A stretch of DNA of 64,000 nt from Alcaligenes faecalis (GCF_002443155.1 NZ_CP023667.1:2108001-2172000), one strand, 5' to 3'. Numbered from the stretch's first letter, positions 42,937 through 52,649 are shown. Notes: a model not told the origin generated them from the letters alone. Numbers and translations are program-made.

Positions 42937-43125
42937 ATGCCTGCTTTATCTCAAGCCCAACAAAAAGCTGCCGGTGCAGCCTTGTCCGCCAAACGCGGAG
43001 AAACTCCTGTAGCCAGTCTGAAAGGCGCATCGCTGGAAATGTACAACACCATGAGTACCAAGGAGCTGGAAGAACTGGCCAGCACCGATACCGCGCGCCG
43101 CAATCTGCCTGAGCACAAAGAGTAA
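42937..43125 (+). CDS. DUF3008 family protein
   Basis: The protein has 62 residues; ACGGAGG precedes the ATG. The sequence is typical of DUF3008 (MPALSQAQQKAAGAALSAKR, then LKGASLEMYNTMSTKELEEL and the end LPEHKE). These small, charged, probably unstructured proteins are common in proteobacteria. The function is unknown; a stress-related role has been suggested from their expression. It faces the convergent pxpA gene with no gap. Confidence 0.88.
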   Translation: MPALSQAQQKAAGAALSAKRGETPVASLKGASLEMYNTMSTKELEELASTDTARRNLPEHKE

Positions 43126-43884
43126 TCAGACCGCCAGAACGCGCACGCCGCTTTGCTCGAAGGCCTGATGCAAACGCTGCGCAAACTCGGCCGCACCCGC
43201 CTGATCCCCATGCAGACACAGGGTATCGGCTGACAAAGGCACCGTTTTACCTGACAGGCTGGTAACGGTGCCTTGCTCTATCATCTGCATCACTTGCTGC
43301 ACGGACTGATCGGCGTCGGTAATCATGGCGCCGGCTTGCTGACGGGGTGTCAGACTGCCATCGTCCTGATAGCTACGGTCGGCAAACACCTCTTGTGCTA
43401 CCGTCAGGCCCGCATCACGCCCGGCCTGCACCTGCACACTGCCTGCCAGCGCATATAGAATCAGGCTGCGATCAATATCGGCCACCGCCTGGGCAATGGC
43501 TTTTGCCAGTGCCGCATCGCGGGCGGCCATATTGTAGAGAGCGCCATGTGCCTTGACGTGATGCAGGGCGGCGCCCTGGGTGCGGGCAACGGCCGCCAAG
43601 GCCCCCACCTGAACCACTACCATGTCATAGACCTGCTCGGGGGTGACCGCCATCACCCGGCGGCCAAAGCCGGCCAGATCCGGCAGGCCAGGGTGGGCTC
43701 CCAGCTTGACGCCATGCTTTAGCGCCAGGGCCACTGTCTGGCGCATGGTGCCGGGATCGCCGGCATGAAAGCCACAGGCAATATTGACCGACGTCACCCA
43801 CGGAATCACCTGCTCGTCATGGCCCATGACCCAGGGGCCAAAGCTCTCGCCCATGTCGCAGTTCAAATCAATACTCAAGCTCAT
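43126..43884 (-). CDS. pxpA: 5-Oxoprolinase subunit A (LamB/YcsF family)
   Basis: The protein has 252 residues from the ATG at 43884. The family signature is complete: IDLNCDMGESFG, ACGFHAGDPGTMRQTV, GAHPGLPDLAGFGRR, HVKAHGALYN and LCLHGDQAGA. In characterised bacteria PxpA works with PxpB and PxpC in ATP-dependent opening of 5-oxoproline. Neither partner gene is adjacent here, so they must lie elsewhere or this copy has another role. Its start codon overlaps the stop of the LysR gene by 4 bases, so translation is coupled. Confidence 0.92.
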   Translation of the reverse strand: MSLSIDLNCDMGESFGPWVMGHDEQVIPWVTSVNIACGFHAGDPGTMRQTVALALKHGVKLGAHPGLPDLAGFGRRVMAVTPEQVYDMVVVQVGALAAVARTQGAALHHVKAHGALYNMAARDAALAKAIAQAVADIDRSLILYALAGSVQVQAGRDAGLTVAQEVFADRSYQDDGSLTPRQQAGAMITDADQSVQQVMQMIEQGTVTSLSGKTVPLSADTLCLHGDQAGAAEFAQRLHQAFEQSGVRVLAV

Positions 43885-44822
43885 GGAGTTCCCTCTGATA
43901 ATCCATCCAACCTGCCTGCGGCCTGGGCAATGCAACGCCGGAACCACAGCAGTTCTGCCGCATTATGCGTGCGCGGATGCCACAGCTGGTAAAAACGCAT
44001 CAGCGGAAAATGAACCGGACAAGGCAACACGGTAATTGGCAGAATGCGGGCATAGTACTCGGCAAACTGACGGTTAGTGGTAAATACCATGTCCGTGCGG
44101 CTCAAAATACCGGGCACCAGGCCGAAATACGGCACCACCATCTGTACCTGACGGCTGATGCCCTGCTCGGCCAGGCAGCCGTCAATAAAGCCGCGCTTGT
44201 CGGTCACGTGGGCAGACGGAGCCAGATGGGGCATTTCCAGATAGTGCTGCAAAGACAACCCGCGCTGCGCGAGCGGGTGATGGCGGCCCAGCATACAGAC
44301 CACCTCGTCATCAAACAGACGCGCCAGGTGCAGCTTTTCCGGCGGCTCCAGCCAGTTGCCGATCACCACGTCCAGCTCGCCCTCCTCCAGGGCCTGCACG
44401 TAGTCCAGATCGGGATTGATGGTATGAACCACCAAGCGGGCCTGGGGCGCCTGACGACGCACCCGCTCCGCAATATCCGGGATAAAGGCCCCATCCAGAT
44501 AGTCCGGTGCCCCCAGGTTGAAAACCCGGGTAGACTGACTGGGATCCATGGGTTCCGCGGTAGCAGAAATTCGCTCGATCGCTTGCAGGGCTTCCGTGGC
44601 ATGCGCCAGCAAAAAAGGACCGCGCTCGGTAGGCACCATTCCCTTTTTACCGCGCAACAAAATCGGATCGCCCGTGATTTCACGCAAGCGCCGCAAGGCA
44701 TTGCTGACGGCTGGCTGGGACATGCCCAAGCGGATAGCCGTGCGCGAGACGCTATGCTCCTTGAGCAGCGACTGCAATACCCGCAGCAAATGCAGGTCTA
44801 GTTGTTCTCGTAATTTTGGCAT
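43881..44822 (-). CDS. LysR-family regulator divergent from xdhABC
   Basis: The protein has 313 residues. The helix-turn-helix is HSVSRTAIRLGMSQPAVSNAL (about 23-43), and an effector domain spans about 90-300 (RVFNLGAPDYLDGAFIPDIA). The gene faces away from the xanthine dehydrogenase genes across a 143-base gap and overlaps pxpA downstream by 4 bases. Control of the purine genes is the usual arrangement for a divergent LysR gene. The coupling to pxpA suggests that it may also set PxpA levels. Confidence 0.9.
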   Translation of the reverse strand: MPKLREQLDLHLLRVLQSLLKEHSVSRTAIRLGMSQPAVSNALRRLREITGDPILLRGKKGMVPTERGPFLLAHATEALQAIERISATAEPMDPSQSTRVFNLGAPDYLDGAFIPDIAERVRRQAPQARLVVHTINPDLDYVQALEEGELDVVIGNWLEPPEKLHLARLFDDEVVCMLGRHHPLAQRGLSLQHYLEMPHLAPSAHVTDKRGFIDGCLAEQGISRQVQMVVPYFGLVPGILSRTDMVFTTNRQFAEYYARILPITVLPCPVHFPLMRFYQLWHPRTHNAAELLWFRRCIAQAAGRLDGLSEGTP

Positions 44823-44965
44823 GGTTTAAATAATACAAGCGCTGGCCCGCCTCGTTGATCGGTGTAGACACTCATACGCCTATATAGTGAACATCATTCC
44901 AAGCAAATGTTCGCGTCCTAAGCAAATGCTATCTTCGATCCGTAAAAAACCAGTCGAGTGAGATC
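44823..44965. promoter_or_regulatory. Divergent promoter region LysR / xdhA
   Basis: Two direct repeats of AAGCAAATG (44901-44909 and 44920-44928) start 19 bases apart, about two helical turns, upstream of xdhA. They are candidate contacts for the LysR protein. An AT-rich TATATAGTG element precedes them. Confidence 0.45.
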
Positions 44966-46459
44966 ATGGAGACAAGACCAATTCGTTTTATTTATCGCGG
45001 TGAAGTACAGGAAGTGGCTCAGGCCCCGACCACGCGAACCGTTTTACAGTATATCCGTGAGGATCTGCACTGCACCGGCACCAAAGAAGGCTGTGCCGAA
45101 GGTGATTGCGGCGCCTGCACGGTCATGATTGGCGAACTGGACCAGAACAATCAACTGCAATTGCGCGCCGTCAATGCCTGTATCCAGCTGCTGCCTACGC
45201 TAGATGGCAAGGCGCTCTACACCATTGAGGATCTGCGCCAGGACGATGGCACCCTGCACCCGGTGCAGCAAGCCATGGTGGACTGGCACGGTGCCCAGTG
45301 CGGCTTTTGTACGCCCGGCTTCATCATGTCGCTGTGGGGCCTGTACATGACGCATTCGCCCGAGGACGGCCCGGTTTCCCGAGAACAGATCGACGATGTG
45401 CTCTCGGGCAATCTGTGCCGCTGTACCGGCTACCGCCCCATTATTGATGCGGCCAAGGCCATGCACAGCTATCCGGCTGTCAGCATGGATCGCCAATCCA
45501 TTGAGAACAAGCTGCGCGCCATTCGTCAGGACGGCATGCTGGCCTATGAATATCAGGGCCAAACCTTCCACGCCCCCCGTACGCTGGACCAGTTGGCCCA
45601 GCTGCGTGAGCAGTATCCGCAAGCACGCATTCTGGCTGGCAGCACCGATATTGGCCTGTGGGTGACCAAGCAATTCCGCGATTTGCCGCATCTGATCTAT
45701 ATCGGTCAGGTGGCCGAGCTGCGCGAACTGAAAACCACCGGGGACGATCTTTACATTGGTGCAGGCGTGCTGCTGAACGATGCTTTCGATGCCCTGATCA
45801 AAGACCACCCCGAATTGACGGAACTGCGCCAGCGCTTTGCCTCCTTCCCTATCCGCAACGCCGGTACCTTGGGCGGCAACGTGGCCAACGGCTCGCCTAT
45901 TGGCGACTCCATGCCTGCCCTGATTGCCATGCGTACTCGTGTGGTACTGCGCAAAGGCGCGGTCGAACGCGTCCTGCCTTTGGAGGACCTGTATCTGGCC
46001 TACCAGAAAACCGCCATGGAGCCGGGCGAGTTCGTGCAAGGCCTGCTGGTCCCACGCAGCAAGGGCCAATGGCAGTTCCGCACCTACAAGCTGTCCAAGC
46101 GTTTCGACCAGGACATTTCTGCCGTGTGTGCCGCCTTTGCCGTGGAGCTGGATAACAAAATCGTCAAACAGGCCCGCATTGCTTTTGGCGGCATGGCGGC
46201 CACGCCAAAACGGGCCAGCCACGCTGAACAAGTGCTGCAAGGCCAGGAATGGAATGAAGAAAACGTACAAGCGGCCATGCAGGCGCTGCAACAGGACTAC
46301 CAGGCCCTGAGCGACATGCGTGCCAGCAGCGAATACCGCAATCAGAGTGCGGCCAATTTGCTGTACCGCTTCTTCCTGGAAACCCACCCTGAACACGCTT
46401 TGAGTCCCGCCCAGTTGAATGTCTTTCACCGAGCTCAAGCCAGCCTGGAGACTTTGTGA
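44966..46459 (+). CDS. xdhA: Xanthine dehydrogenase small subunit (Fe-S/FAD)
   Basis: The protein has 497 residues. The plant-type [2Fe-2S] site is GTKEGCAEGDCGACTV. The second [2Fe-2S] domain has GAQCGFCTPGFIMSL and GNLCRCTGYRPI. The FAD domain (about 200-370) has ILAGSTDIGLWVTKQF and RNAGTLGGNVANGSPIGD. The CO dehydrogenase flavoprotein C-terminal domain follows. It passes electrons from the molybdenum subunit through Fe-S and FAD to NAD+. The stop overlaps the xdhB start (TGATG). The set xdhABC-guaD is a purine catabolic operon. Confidence 0.96.
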   Translation: METRPIRFIYRGEVQEVAQAPTTRTVLQYIREDLHCTGTKEGCAEGDCGACTVMIGELDQNNQLQLRAVNACIQLLPTLDGKALYTIEDLRQDDGTLHPVQQAMVDWHGAQCGFCTPGFIMSLWGLYMTHSPEDGPVSREQIDDVLSGNLCRCTGYRPIIDAAKAMHSYPAVSMDRQSIENKLRAIRQDGMLAYEYQGQTFHAPRTLDQLAQLREQYPQARILAGSTDIGLWVTKQFRDLPHLIYIGQVAELRELKTTGDDLYIGAGVLLNDAFDALIKDHPELTELRQRFASFPIRNAGTLGGNVANGSPIGDSMPALIAMRTRVVLRKGAVERVLPLEDLYLAYQKTAMEPGEFVQGLLVPRSKGQWQFRTYKLSKRFDQDISAVCAAFAVELDNKIVKQARIAFGGMAATPKRASHAEQVLQGQEWNEENVQAAMQALQQDYQALSDMRASSEYRNQSAANLLYRFFLETHPEHALSPAQLNVFHRAQASLETL

Positions 46460-48786
46460 TGAAAATTGACAATATCGACCACCTGAACACCGCTACGGCC
46501 CAACGAGTCGGCGTGTCCTTTCTGCACGAGTCGGCAGACCTGCACGTGAGCGGCACCGCCACGTATACCGATGATTTGCCCGAATTGCAGGGCACGGCCC
46601 ATATTGCGCTGGGCATGTCGGAGAAAGCCCATGCCCGTTTGCTGGAAGTGGATCTGGACGCCGTCCGTCAGGCACCCGGCGTCATTGCCGTTCTAACCGT
46701 TGCTGACATTCCGGCCGCGAATAACTGCGGCCCGATTTTGCATGACGACCCGATTTTGGCCGATGGCGTGGTGCATTACTTTGGTCAGCCGATTTTTGCG
46801 GTGATCGCCAAATCCCACGACCAGGCACGCCGTGCCGCACGTTTGGGAAAAATCACCTATGAAGAGCTGCCTGCCATCCTGACTCCGCAAGAGGCCAAGG
46901 CGGCAAACGCCGGTGTTCTGCCCTTGATGAGCCTGAAGCAGGGCGATGCCAAGAAAGCACTGGAATCGGCTCCGCACCGCCTGCAAGGCACCTTCCAGTG
47001 CAATGGCCAGGAACAGTTTTACCTGGAAGGCCAGATTTCCTACGCCGTGCCCAAGGAATATGGCGCCGTGCATATCTGGTGCTCCACGCAGCACCCGTCG
47101 GAAATGCAGCAGCTGGTTGCCCACTGTCTGGGCATTGGCGCGCACAAGGTACACGTGGAATGCCGTCGCATGGGCGGCGGTTTCGGTGGCAAGGAGTCCC
47201 AATCAGCCCTGTACGCCTGCGTAGCCAGTGTGGCTGCCGTCAAGCTGCAACGCCCGATCAAGCTGCGCCTTGACCGCGACGACGACTTCATGATTACCGG
47301 CAAGCGTCACGGTTTCTATTACGAATACGATATTGGCTACGACGACGAAGGTCGCCTGCTGGGTGCTCGTCTGGACATGACCGCCAACTCGGGCTTTTCC
47401 GCCGACTTGTCCGGCCCCGTGGCAACCCGCGCCATCTGTCACTTTGACAATGCCTACTACCTGTCTGATGTAGAGATGAGCGCGCTGTGTGGTCGCACCA
47501 ATACCCAATCCAACACTGCCTTCCGAGGCTTTGGTGGCCCGCAAGGGGCCTTGGTGATGGAAGTGGCCCTGGACACCATTGCCCGCCGTCTGGGCAAAGA
47601 TCCGCTGGATGTACGCCGCATCAACTTCTACGGTAAAGAAGACCGTAATGTGACGCCTTACGATCAGACCGTGGTCGATAACGTCATTCACGAGCTGGTG
47701 GCCGAGCTAGAAGAAACCAGCGAATACCGTCAGCGTCGTGAGCAGGTTCGTCAATTCAATGCCAGCAGCCCGGTTCTGAAAAAGGGTCTGGCGCTGACTC
47801 CGGTGAAATTCGGTATTTCCTTTAACGTGCCCGCCTTTAACCAGGCTGGTGCTCTGGTTCACGTCTATCGTGACGGCACCGTCCTGGTAAACCACGGTGG
47901 TACGGAAATGGGCCAGGGCCTGAACACCAAGGTGGCCCAGGTGGTAGCCCATGAACTGGGCCTGAATCTGGAGCACATCCGGGTCACGGCAACCGATACC
48001 ACCAAAGTAGCCAACACCTCGGCCACCGCCGCGTCCACGGGGACAGACTTGAACGGCAAAGCCGCCCAGGATGCGGCCTACCAGATTCGCCAGCGCCTGA
48101 CGACGGTGGCGGCCCAACTGTTCTCGGTTGAAGAGTCCAGCGTGAAGTTCGAGCGCGGTCAGGTCGAGATCGGTGACCAGACCATGCCCTTCTTCCAACT
48201 GGTGGAACACGCCTACCAGGCCCGTGTCCAGTTATGGTCCGATGGTTTTTACGCCACCCCTGGCCTGCACTGGGACTCCAAAGTCATGAAGGGCAACCCC
48301 TTCTACTACTTTTCCTACGGAGCCGCCGTGGCTGAAGTGCTGATCGACACGCTGACCGGAGAGTCCCGTCTGTTGCGTGCCGACGTGCTGCATGATGTAG
48401 GCAAATCCATCAATCCGGCCCTGGATATTGGCCAGGTTGAGGGCGCCTTTATTCAAGGCATGGGCTGGCTGACGACAGAAGAGCTGGTGTGGAATGCCCA
48501 AGGCAAGCTCACCACGCATGCACCGTCAACCTACAAGATCCCGGCCATCAGCGACTGCCCCATGGACTTCCGCGTCAATCTGTTCGATGGCCGCAACGCC
48601 ATGGATTCGATTCACCGCTCCAAGGCCGTAGGCGAGCCCCCTTTGCTGCTGCCGTTCTGCGTCTTTAACGCGATACGTGATGCAGTGGCCAGTGTCGGCA
48701 ACTACCAGATCGAACCCGTGCTGAACGCGCCTGCCACCGCAGAAGCCGTCATGCGGGCTGTTGCCACTATTCGCAAAGCGAAATGA
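46459..48786 (+). CDS. xdhB: Xanthine dehydrogenase large subunit (molybdopterin-binding)
   Basis: The protein has 775 residues from the ATG at 46459. The molybdopterin loops are RRMGGGFGGKESQSALYAC, NTAFRGFGGPQGALVMEV and NHGGTEMGQGLNTKV. The catalytic Glu is in SKAVGEPPLLLP near the C-terminus. It oxidises hypoxanthine to xanthine and xanthine to urate. Its start overlaps the xdhA stop and its stop overlaps the xdhC start (ATGA), so the three subunits are made in a coupled way. Confidence 0.96.
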   Translation: MKIDNIDHLNTATAQRVGVSFLHESADLHVSGTATYTDDLPELQGTAHIALGMSEKAHARLLEVDLDAVRQAPGVIAVLTVADIPAANNCGPILHDDPILADGVVHYFGQPIFAVIAKSHDQARRAARLGKITYEELPAILTPQEAKAANAGVLPLMSLKQGDAKKALESAPHRLQGTFQCNGQEQFYLEGQISYAVPKEYGAVHIWCSTQHPSEMQQLVAHCLGIGAHKVHVECRRMGGGFGGKESQSALYACVASVAAVKLQRPIKLRLDRDDDFMITGKRHGFYYEYDIGYDDEGRLLGARLDMTANSGFSADLSGPVATRAICHFDNAYYLSDVEMSALCGRTNTQSNTAFRGFGGPQGALVMEVALDTIARRLGKDPLDVRRINFYGKEDRNVTPYDQTVVDNVIHELVAELEETSEYRQRREQVRQFNASSPVLKKGLALTPVKFGISFNVPAFNQAGALVHVYRDGTVLVNHGGTEMGQGLNTKVAQVVAHELGLNLEHIRVTATDTTKVANTSATAASTGTDLNGKAAQDAAYQIRQRLTTVAAQLFSVEESSVKFERGQVEIGDQTMPFFQLVEHAYQARVQLWSDGFYATPGLHWDSKVMKGNPFYYFSYGAAVAEVLIDTLTGESRLLRADVLHDVGKSINPALDIGQVEGAFIQGMGWLTTEELVWNAQGKLTTHAPSTYKIPAISDCPMDFRVNLFDGRNAMDSIHRSKAVGEPPLLLPFCVFNAIRDAVASVGNYQIEPVLNAPATAEAVMRAVATIRKAK

Positions 48787-49751
48787 GCAGCTGGCCCTCT
48801 CTTGCCCTCGCCCGCATAAAAGCGGGCGAGCGGCTGGTTTTGTGCTCGGTGGCCTTGGCCAAAGGCTCCACCCCGCGCACCGCAGGTACGGCCATGCTGT
48901 TCAGTCAAACTGAGCAGTGGCTAACCATTGGTGGCGGGCACCTGGAATGGGTGGCAGCGGAACAGGCGCGTGTCATGCTCGGCCAGCCCTCCGGCCCCGG
49001 CTGGAGCATGAGCCGCCTGCCACTGGGCCCCAGTCTGGGCCAGTGTTGCGGCGGGGTCGTTACCTTGCTGTACGAAACCCTGGGTGAGGAAGATCTGAGC
49101 TGGCTGCAAGAACTGGACAGCGCCGTGCGGGCCGGTCAGGCAACCAGCCGCCGTTCGCAATTGCTCTCGGACGGCAACAAGCAGGTTGATATCCAAAGCC
49201 CTTCGATTGTGGATGAATCCCGGCTGGACTACGACGGCACGCAAGGCGTCTGGATGGAAGACCTGCCGCCCCCACCATTGACCATTCTGCTATTTGGGGC
49301 TGGTCACGTGGGAGAGGCGCTGGTGCAGATTCTGGGCACGCTGCCATGCCGGGTTCTGTGGATTGACGAGCGCCCCGAGCTGTTTCCCGATCAGGTGCCC
49401 AGCAATGTCAGCCTGGAAATTACCGACATCCCCGATGCCCTGATTGAACAAGCCCCAACCAATAGCTATTTTCTGGTGATGACGCATAATCACGGCCTCG
49501 ATCTGGCGCTGTGCCAAAAGATCTTGCGCCGGCCCGATACGGCCTATGTGGGCCTGATCGGTTCCATGACCAAACGTCGTCAATTCGAGCGCCGGCTGCA
49601 ACGACGCGGCATGCCCGAATCCCGTATTCAGGAACTGGTCTGCCCCATTGGCGTGCCAGGTATCAAGGGCAAGGCCCCCTCGATTATTGCCGTGGCTGTC
49701 GCCGCCGAATTGCTGGCTCATGCCTATGAAATGGGCCAGCTCAGTCGCTGA
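48783..49751 (+). CDS. xdhC: Xanthine dehydrogenase accessory protein XdhC
   Basis: The protein has 322 residues. The N-terminal XdhC/CoxI domain has LAKGSTPRTAGTAML and the cysteine pair region LGQCCGG (about 80-86). The C-terminal Rossmann domain has ILLFGAGHVGEALVQIL and GLIGSMTKRRQFERRL. It binds the molybdenum cofactor, promotes its sulfuration and inserts it into XdhB. The coding region overlaps xdhB by 4 bases and precedes guaD by 25. Confidence 0.95.
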   Translation: MSSWPSLALARIKAGERLVLCSVALAKGSTPRTAGTAMLFSQTEQWLTIGGGHLEWVAAEQARVMLGQPSGPGWSMSRLPLGPSLGQCCGGVVTLLYETLGEEDLSWLQELDSAVRAGQATSRRSQLLSDGNKQVDIQSPSIVDESRLDYDGTQGVWMEDLPPPPLTILLFGAGHVGEALVQILGTLPCRVLWIDERPELFPDQVPSNVSLEITDIPDALIEQAPTNSYFLVMTHNHGLDLALCQKILRRPDTAYVGLIGSMTKRRQFERRLQRRGMPESRIQELVCPIGVPGIKGKAPSIIAVAVAAELLAHAYEMGQLSR

Positions 49752-49776
49752 TGCGACCTCCGACTTCAAGGACACT

Positions 49777-51102
49777 ATGACTACCTCTTTACACTCCGCC
49801 TGCGCCTACCGTGCCCAACTGCTGTACTTTGTAGCGGACCCCGCCACGCTGGAAGATCCTGCCGAAGCCGTGCGCTATCACAGTGACGGTCTGCTGCTGG
49901 TCAACGAACAGGGCCAGATTCAAGCCTGTGGCGACTGGGCCGAACTGTCGCAGAGCCTGCCGGCCGGTACAAAAACCGTGGACCTGAGCGGGAAAATCAT
50001 CATGCCTGGCATGATCGACACCCACCTGCATTTTCCGCAAACCGACATTATTGCCTCTCCCTCCAGCGGCCTGTTGCCCTGGCTGGAAACCTATACCTTC
50101 CCCACTGAAGGCCGTTTTGGCGATAGCGAACACGCCCGCGAAGTAGCTGGCGTGTTTCTGGACGAACTGCTGCGCAACGGCACCACCACCGCCCTGGTCT
50201 ACGGCAGTGTGCACCGTCAATCCGTGGACGCCTTCTTTGAAGAAAGCCACGAACGCAATCTGCGCATGATTGCGGGCAAAGTGATGATGGATCGCAACTG
50301 CCCCGACTATCTGCAAGATACCGCCGAGTCGGGCGCACGCGATTCGGAGGATCTGATCAAGCGCTGGCACGGCAAGGGCCGCCAACTGTATGCATTGACC
50401 CCCCGTTTTGCGCCCACCTCCACCCCGGAGCAATTAGCCGCCTGTGGTGAACTGGCCCGCGCCTACCCCGATGTGTTTCTGCAAACCCACGTGGCAGAAA
50501 ACAAGGACGAGATCAAATGGGTTAGCGAGCTGTTCCCCAAGAACCGCAGCTACCTGGACGTATACGACAGCTTTGGTCTGCTGCGCCCCCGAGCCATCTA
50601 CGGCCACAGTATCTGGCTGGATGAGCAGGACCGCGCCCGCATGCACGAAACCGGCAGTATCGCGGCCCACTGCCCTACCTCCAACCTGTTCCTGGCCTCC
50701 GGCCTGTTCGATTTCCAGTCCATTCGCCAAAGCAAGGTGCTGCACACCCTGGCCACCGATGTGGGCGGCGGTACGTCTTTCTCCATGCTGCGCACCATGA
50801 ACGAGGCGCACAAGGTGGCCCGTCTGAACAACTACCACCTGACTGCCGCGTCCATGTTCTACATGGCTACCGAAGGGGCGGCCCGTGCGCTGGACCTGCA
50901 GGGTCAAATCGGCACGCTGGCCCCGGGTGCCGAGGCTGACTTTATCGTGATGGACCCAAAGGCCACCCCCTTGATGGCCCGCCGCAGCACCATGCTGAAC
51001 TCGCTGGAAGAGCAATTGTTCATGCTGGCCCTGCTGGGTGACGATCGCTGCATTCAGGCCAGCTACAGCGCAGGCCGCTGCGTGCATCAGCGCGATCACT
51101 AA
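49777..51102 (+). CDS. guaD: Guanine deaminase
   Basis: The protein has 441 residues; the ATG at 49777 follows AAGGACACT. It is of the amidohydrolase fold: zinc ligands in DTHLHFPQ, His in QTHVAENKDE, GHSIWLDEQD, and Asp in TLATDVGGGTSFSML. The guanine-site segment HCPTSNLFLASG is conserved. It converts guanine to xanthine and ammonia, giving the substrate of the XdhAB enzyme encoded upstream. It ends the operon, with an unusually long hairpin behind it. Confidence 0.95.
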   Translation: MTTSLHSACAYRAQLLYFVADPATLEDPAEAVRYHSDGLLLVNEQGQIQACGDWAELSQSLPAGTKTVDLSGKIIMPGMIDTHLHFPQTDIIASPSSGLLPWLETYTFPTEGRFGDSEHAREVAGVFLDELLRNGTTTALVYGSVHRQSVDAFFEESHERNLRMIAGKVMMDRNCPDYLQDTAESGARDSEDLIKRWHGKGRQLYALTPRFAPTSTPEQLAACGELARAYPDVFLQTHVAENKDEIKWVSELFPKNRSYLDVYDSFGLLRPRAIYGHSIWLDEQDRARMHETGSIAAHCPTSNLFLASGLFDFQSIRQSKVLHTLATDVGGGTSFSMLRTMNEAHKVARLNNYHLTAASMFYMATEGAARALDLQGQIGTLAPGAEADFIVMDPKATPLMARRSTMLNSLEEQLFMLALLGDDRCIQASYSAGRCVHQRDH

Positions 51103-51115
51103 TCAGCGCTGAAAT

Positions 51116-51163
51116 ACGTTCCTGGCTGGCAGTTCCAATCCTTCAAACTGCCGCCAGGAACGT
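51116..51163 (+). terminator. Long hairpin after guaD without T tract
   Basis: An 18-bp nearly perfect stem (ACGTTCCTGGC-T-GGCAGTT paired with AACTGCC-GCCAGGAACGT, one bulged T) has an 11-base loop. It has no T run, so it is more likely an mRNA 3'-end stabiliser or a REP-like element than a classical terminator. Confidence 0.6.
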
Positions 51164-51288
51164 TCCTCCCCCAACACGCATCCACAGGCGTTCGGCAATT
51201 TAACGCGGATTTTACGGAGCCACCGCTACATTGATCTCGTTTGCAAGGAGCCAACCCCGGCTCCCCTGCGTATTGGCGAGATTTCACT

Positions 51289-52590
51289 ATGTCCGGCACA
51301 TCCACACTGGTGCAACGCAACTCCCTGTTCTATCTGCTGACGCAGGTTGTGGGGGTAAGCTTTCTGTTTCTTTGGCTGGCCAGCCTGACTCAAGACTGGT
51401 CCCCGCTCAATCCCTTATTGGCATCCAGTCAGCAACCGGGCCATATGGCCCATGAAATGAAAGAGGCCCAAGGCCTGCTGACCGGCCTGATTGCCGCTGC
51501 CAGTTTGTCCTTTGTCGCCTGGAAACTGCTGCGCTTGCGGGGCCAAGAAGCGTTGCCAAGTAAACGCATTCTGCTCTTGGGCACCAGTCTATTCCTGCTC
51601 GTCCCTTTGCTGATGCTGCTCTTGCAACACTCAGTCTCTTCCCGGCATCTGGAGTTTCTCTATCGCTGGATGCCTGAGATCAAGCCTTTGCTGGAAGTGG
51701 GAGCCATCGTCGCCGTAGGCGCTGGCCTGCTGCACCTGTATTTTGCCGGTTGGGCCTTGAACCAGACTCGGCTGCGCTGGGGCGGCCTGCTGGCCGGTTT
51801 GCTGTGCGCCTTTTTGCTGGGCCTGCTGGAGGCAGATCAGGCACGCATCAATCTGACGCAGGTATTTGCTTCGCTGGCGATTGTCTGGTTACTGGGAAGC
51901 ATTGCTTTCTATCCCTTGATCGTGAACCGGAAACGCTGGACGGCCGCCCATAGCGAACGGGCAACAGTCGAACAGGCTTGGGAGCACCTGGCCAGCATTC
52001 AGGTACAACGCCGCCGCACCCTGGCAGTGTTTGGTGGCCTGATGGTCGTGATTCTGCCTTTCTTCGCCTCCACGTGGGCTGCCAACTCGCTGGTCTTTCA
52101 ATTCACCCGCATGGCCGGTCTGGGGCTGGTCCTGATTGCCGTCCTGGGCCGCTGCTGGTGCATGTTGTACCTGGGTGGTCATAAAGGCTCCAGCCTGATC
52201 AGCCAAGGCCCCTACTCCATCAGCCGCAACCCGCTATACCTGTTTTCCCTCTGCGCCGTCACCGGCATGGGCGCCCTGTCCGGCAGCCTGCTGCTTGGTC
52301 CCGTGCTGGCCCTGTTTGTCTACGCCGTCTTCAACAATGTGATCGACGAAGAACAGGTTCTGCTGCACAAAGTTTTTGGCCAGGATTATCAGGCCTACTG
52401 CCAACGTGTCCCTCGTCTGGCGCCACGCCTGAGCCTGTGGAACAGCCCGACCGAGCTGAAAATCTCCCTGACGGGACTGGCCCGCACCTTGCGCGACGCC
52501 TTGCCCTACTTCCTGATCTGGCCCGTCTTTGCCTTGGCGCAGTGGCTGCAGATCAACGGCTGGGTCCCCGTACTACTACGTCTACCCTGA
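51289..52590 (+). CDS. Membrane methyltransferase of the isoprenylcysteine carboxyl methyltransferase (ICMT/PEMT) type
   Basis: The protein has 433 residues from the ATG at 51289, with many hydrophobic segments (about 14-34, 70-88, 100-118, 143-163, 170-190, 198-215, 260-290). A C-terminal ICMT-like core has ISQGPYSISRNPLYLFSLCA, the conserved RNPLY motif, and NNVIDEEQVLLHKVFGQDYQAYC. The family methylates lipids or membrane-bound carboxylates with SAM. The long N-terminal membrane domain is extra compared with single-domain ICMT proteins. It lies 60 bases before a two-component system, which may regulate it or be modulated by the membrane change. Confidence 0.8.
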   Translation: MSGTSTLVQRNSLFYLLTQVVGVSFLFLWLASLTQDWSPLNPLLASSQQPGHMAHEMKEAQGLLTGLIAAASLSFVAWKLLRLRGQEALPSKRILLLGTSLFLLVPLLMLLLQHSVSSRHLEFLYRWMPEIKPLLEVGAIVAVGAGLLHLYFAGWALNQTRLRWGGLLAGLLCAFLLGLLEADQARINLTQVFASLAIVWLLGSIAFYPLIVNRKRWTAAHSERATVEQAWEHLASIQVQRRRTLAVFGGLMVVILPFFASTWAANSLVFQFTRMAGLGLVLIAVLGRCWCMLYLGGHKGSSLISQGPYSISRNPLYLFSLCAVTGMGALSGSLLLGPVLALFVYAVFNNVIDEEQVLLHKVFGQDYQAYCQRVPRLAPRLSLWNSPTELKISLTGLARTLRDALPYFLIWPVFALAQWLQINGWVPVLLRLP

Positions 52591-52649
52591 TTGCCTTGCG
52601 GTAAAGTAAGCTGCACAAGAACTGTCCCAACCCTGCGGAACAAGCTGTC

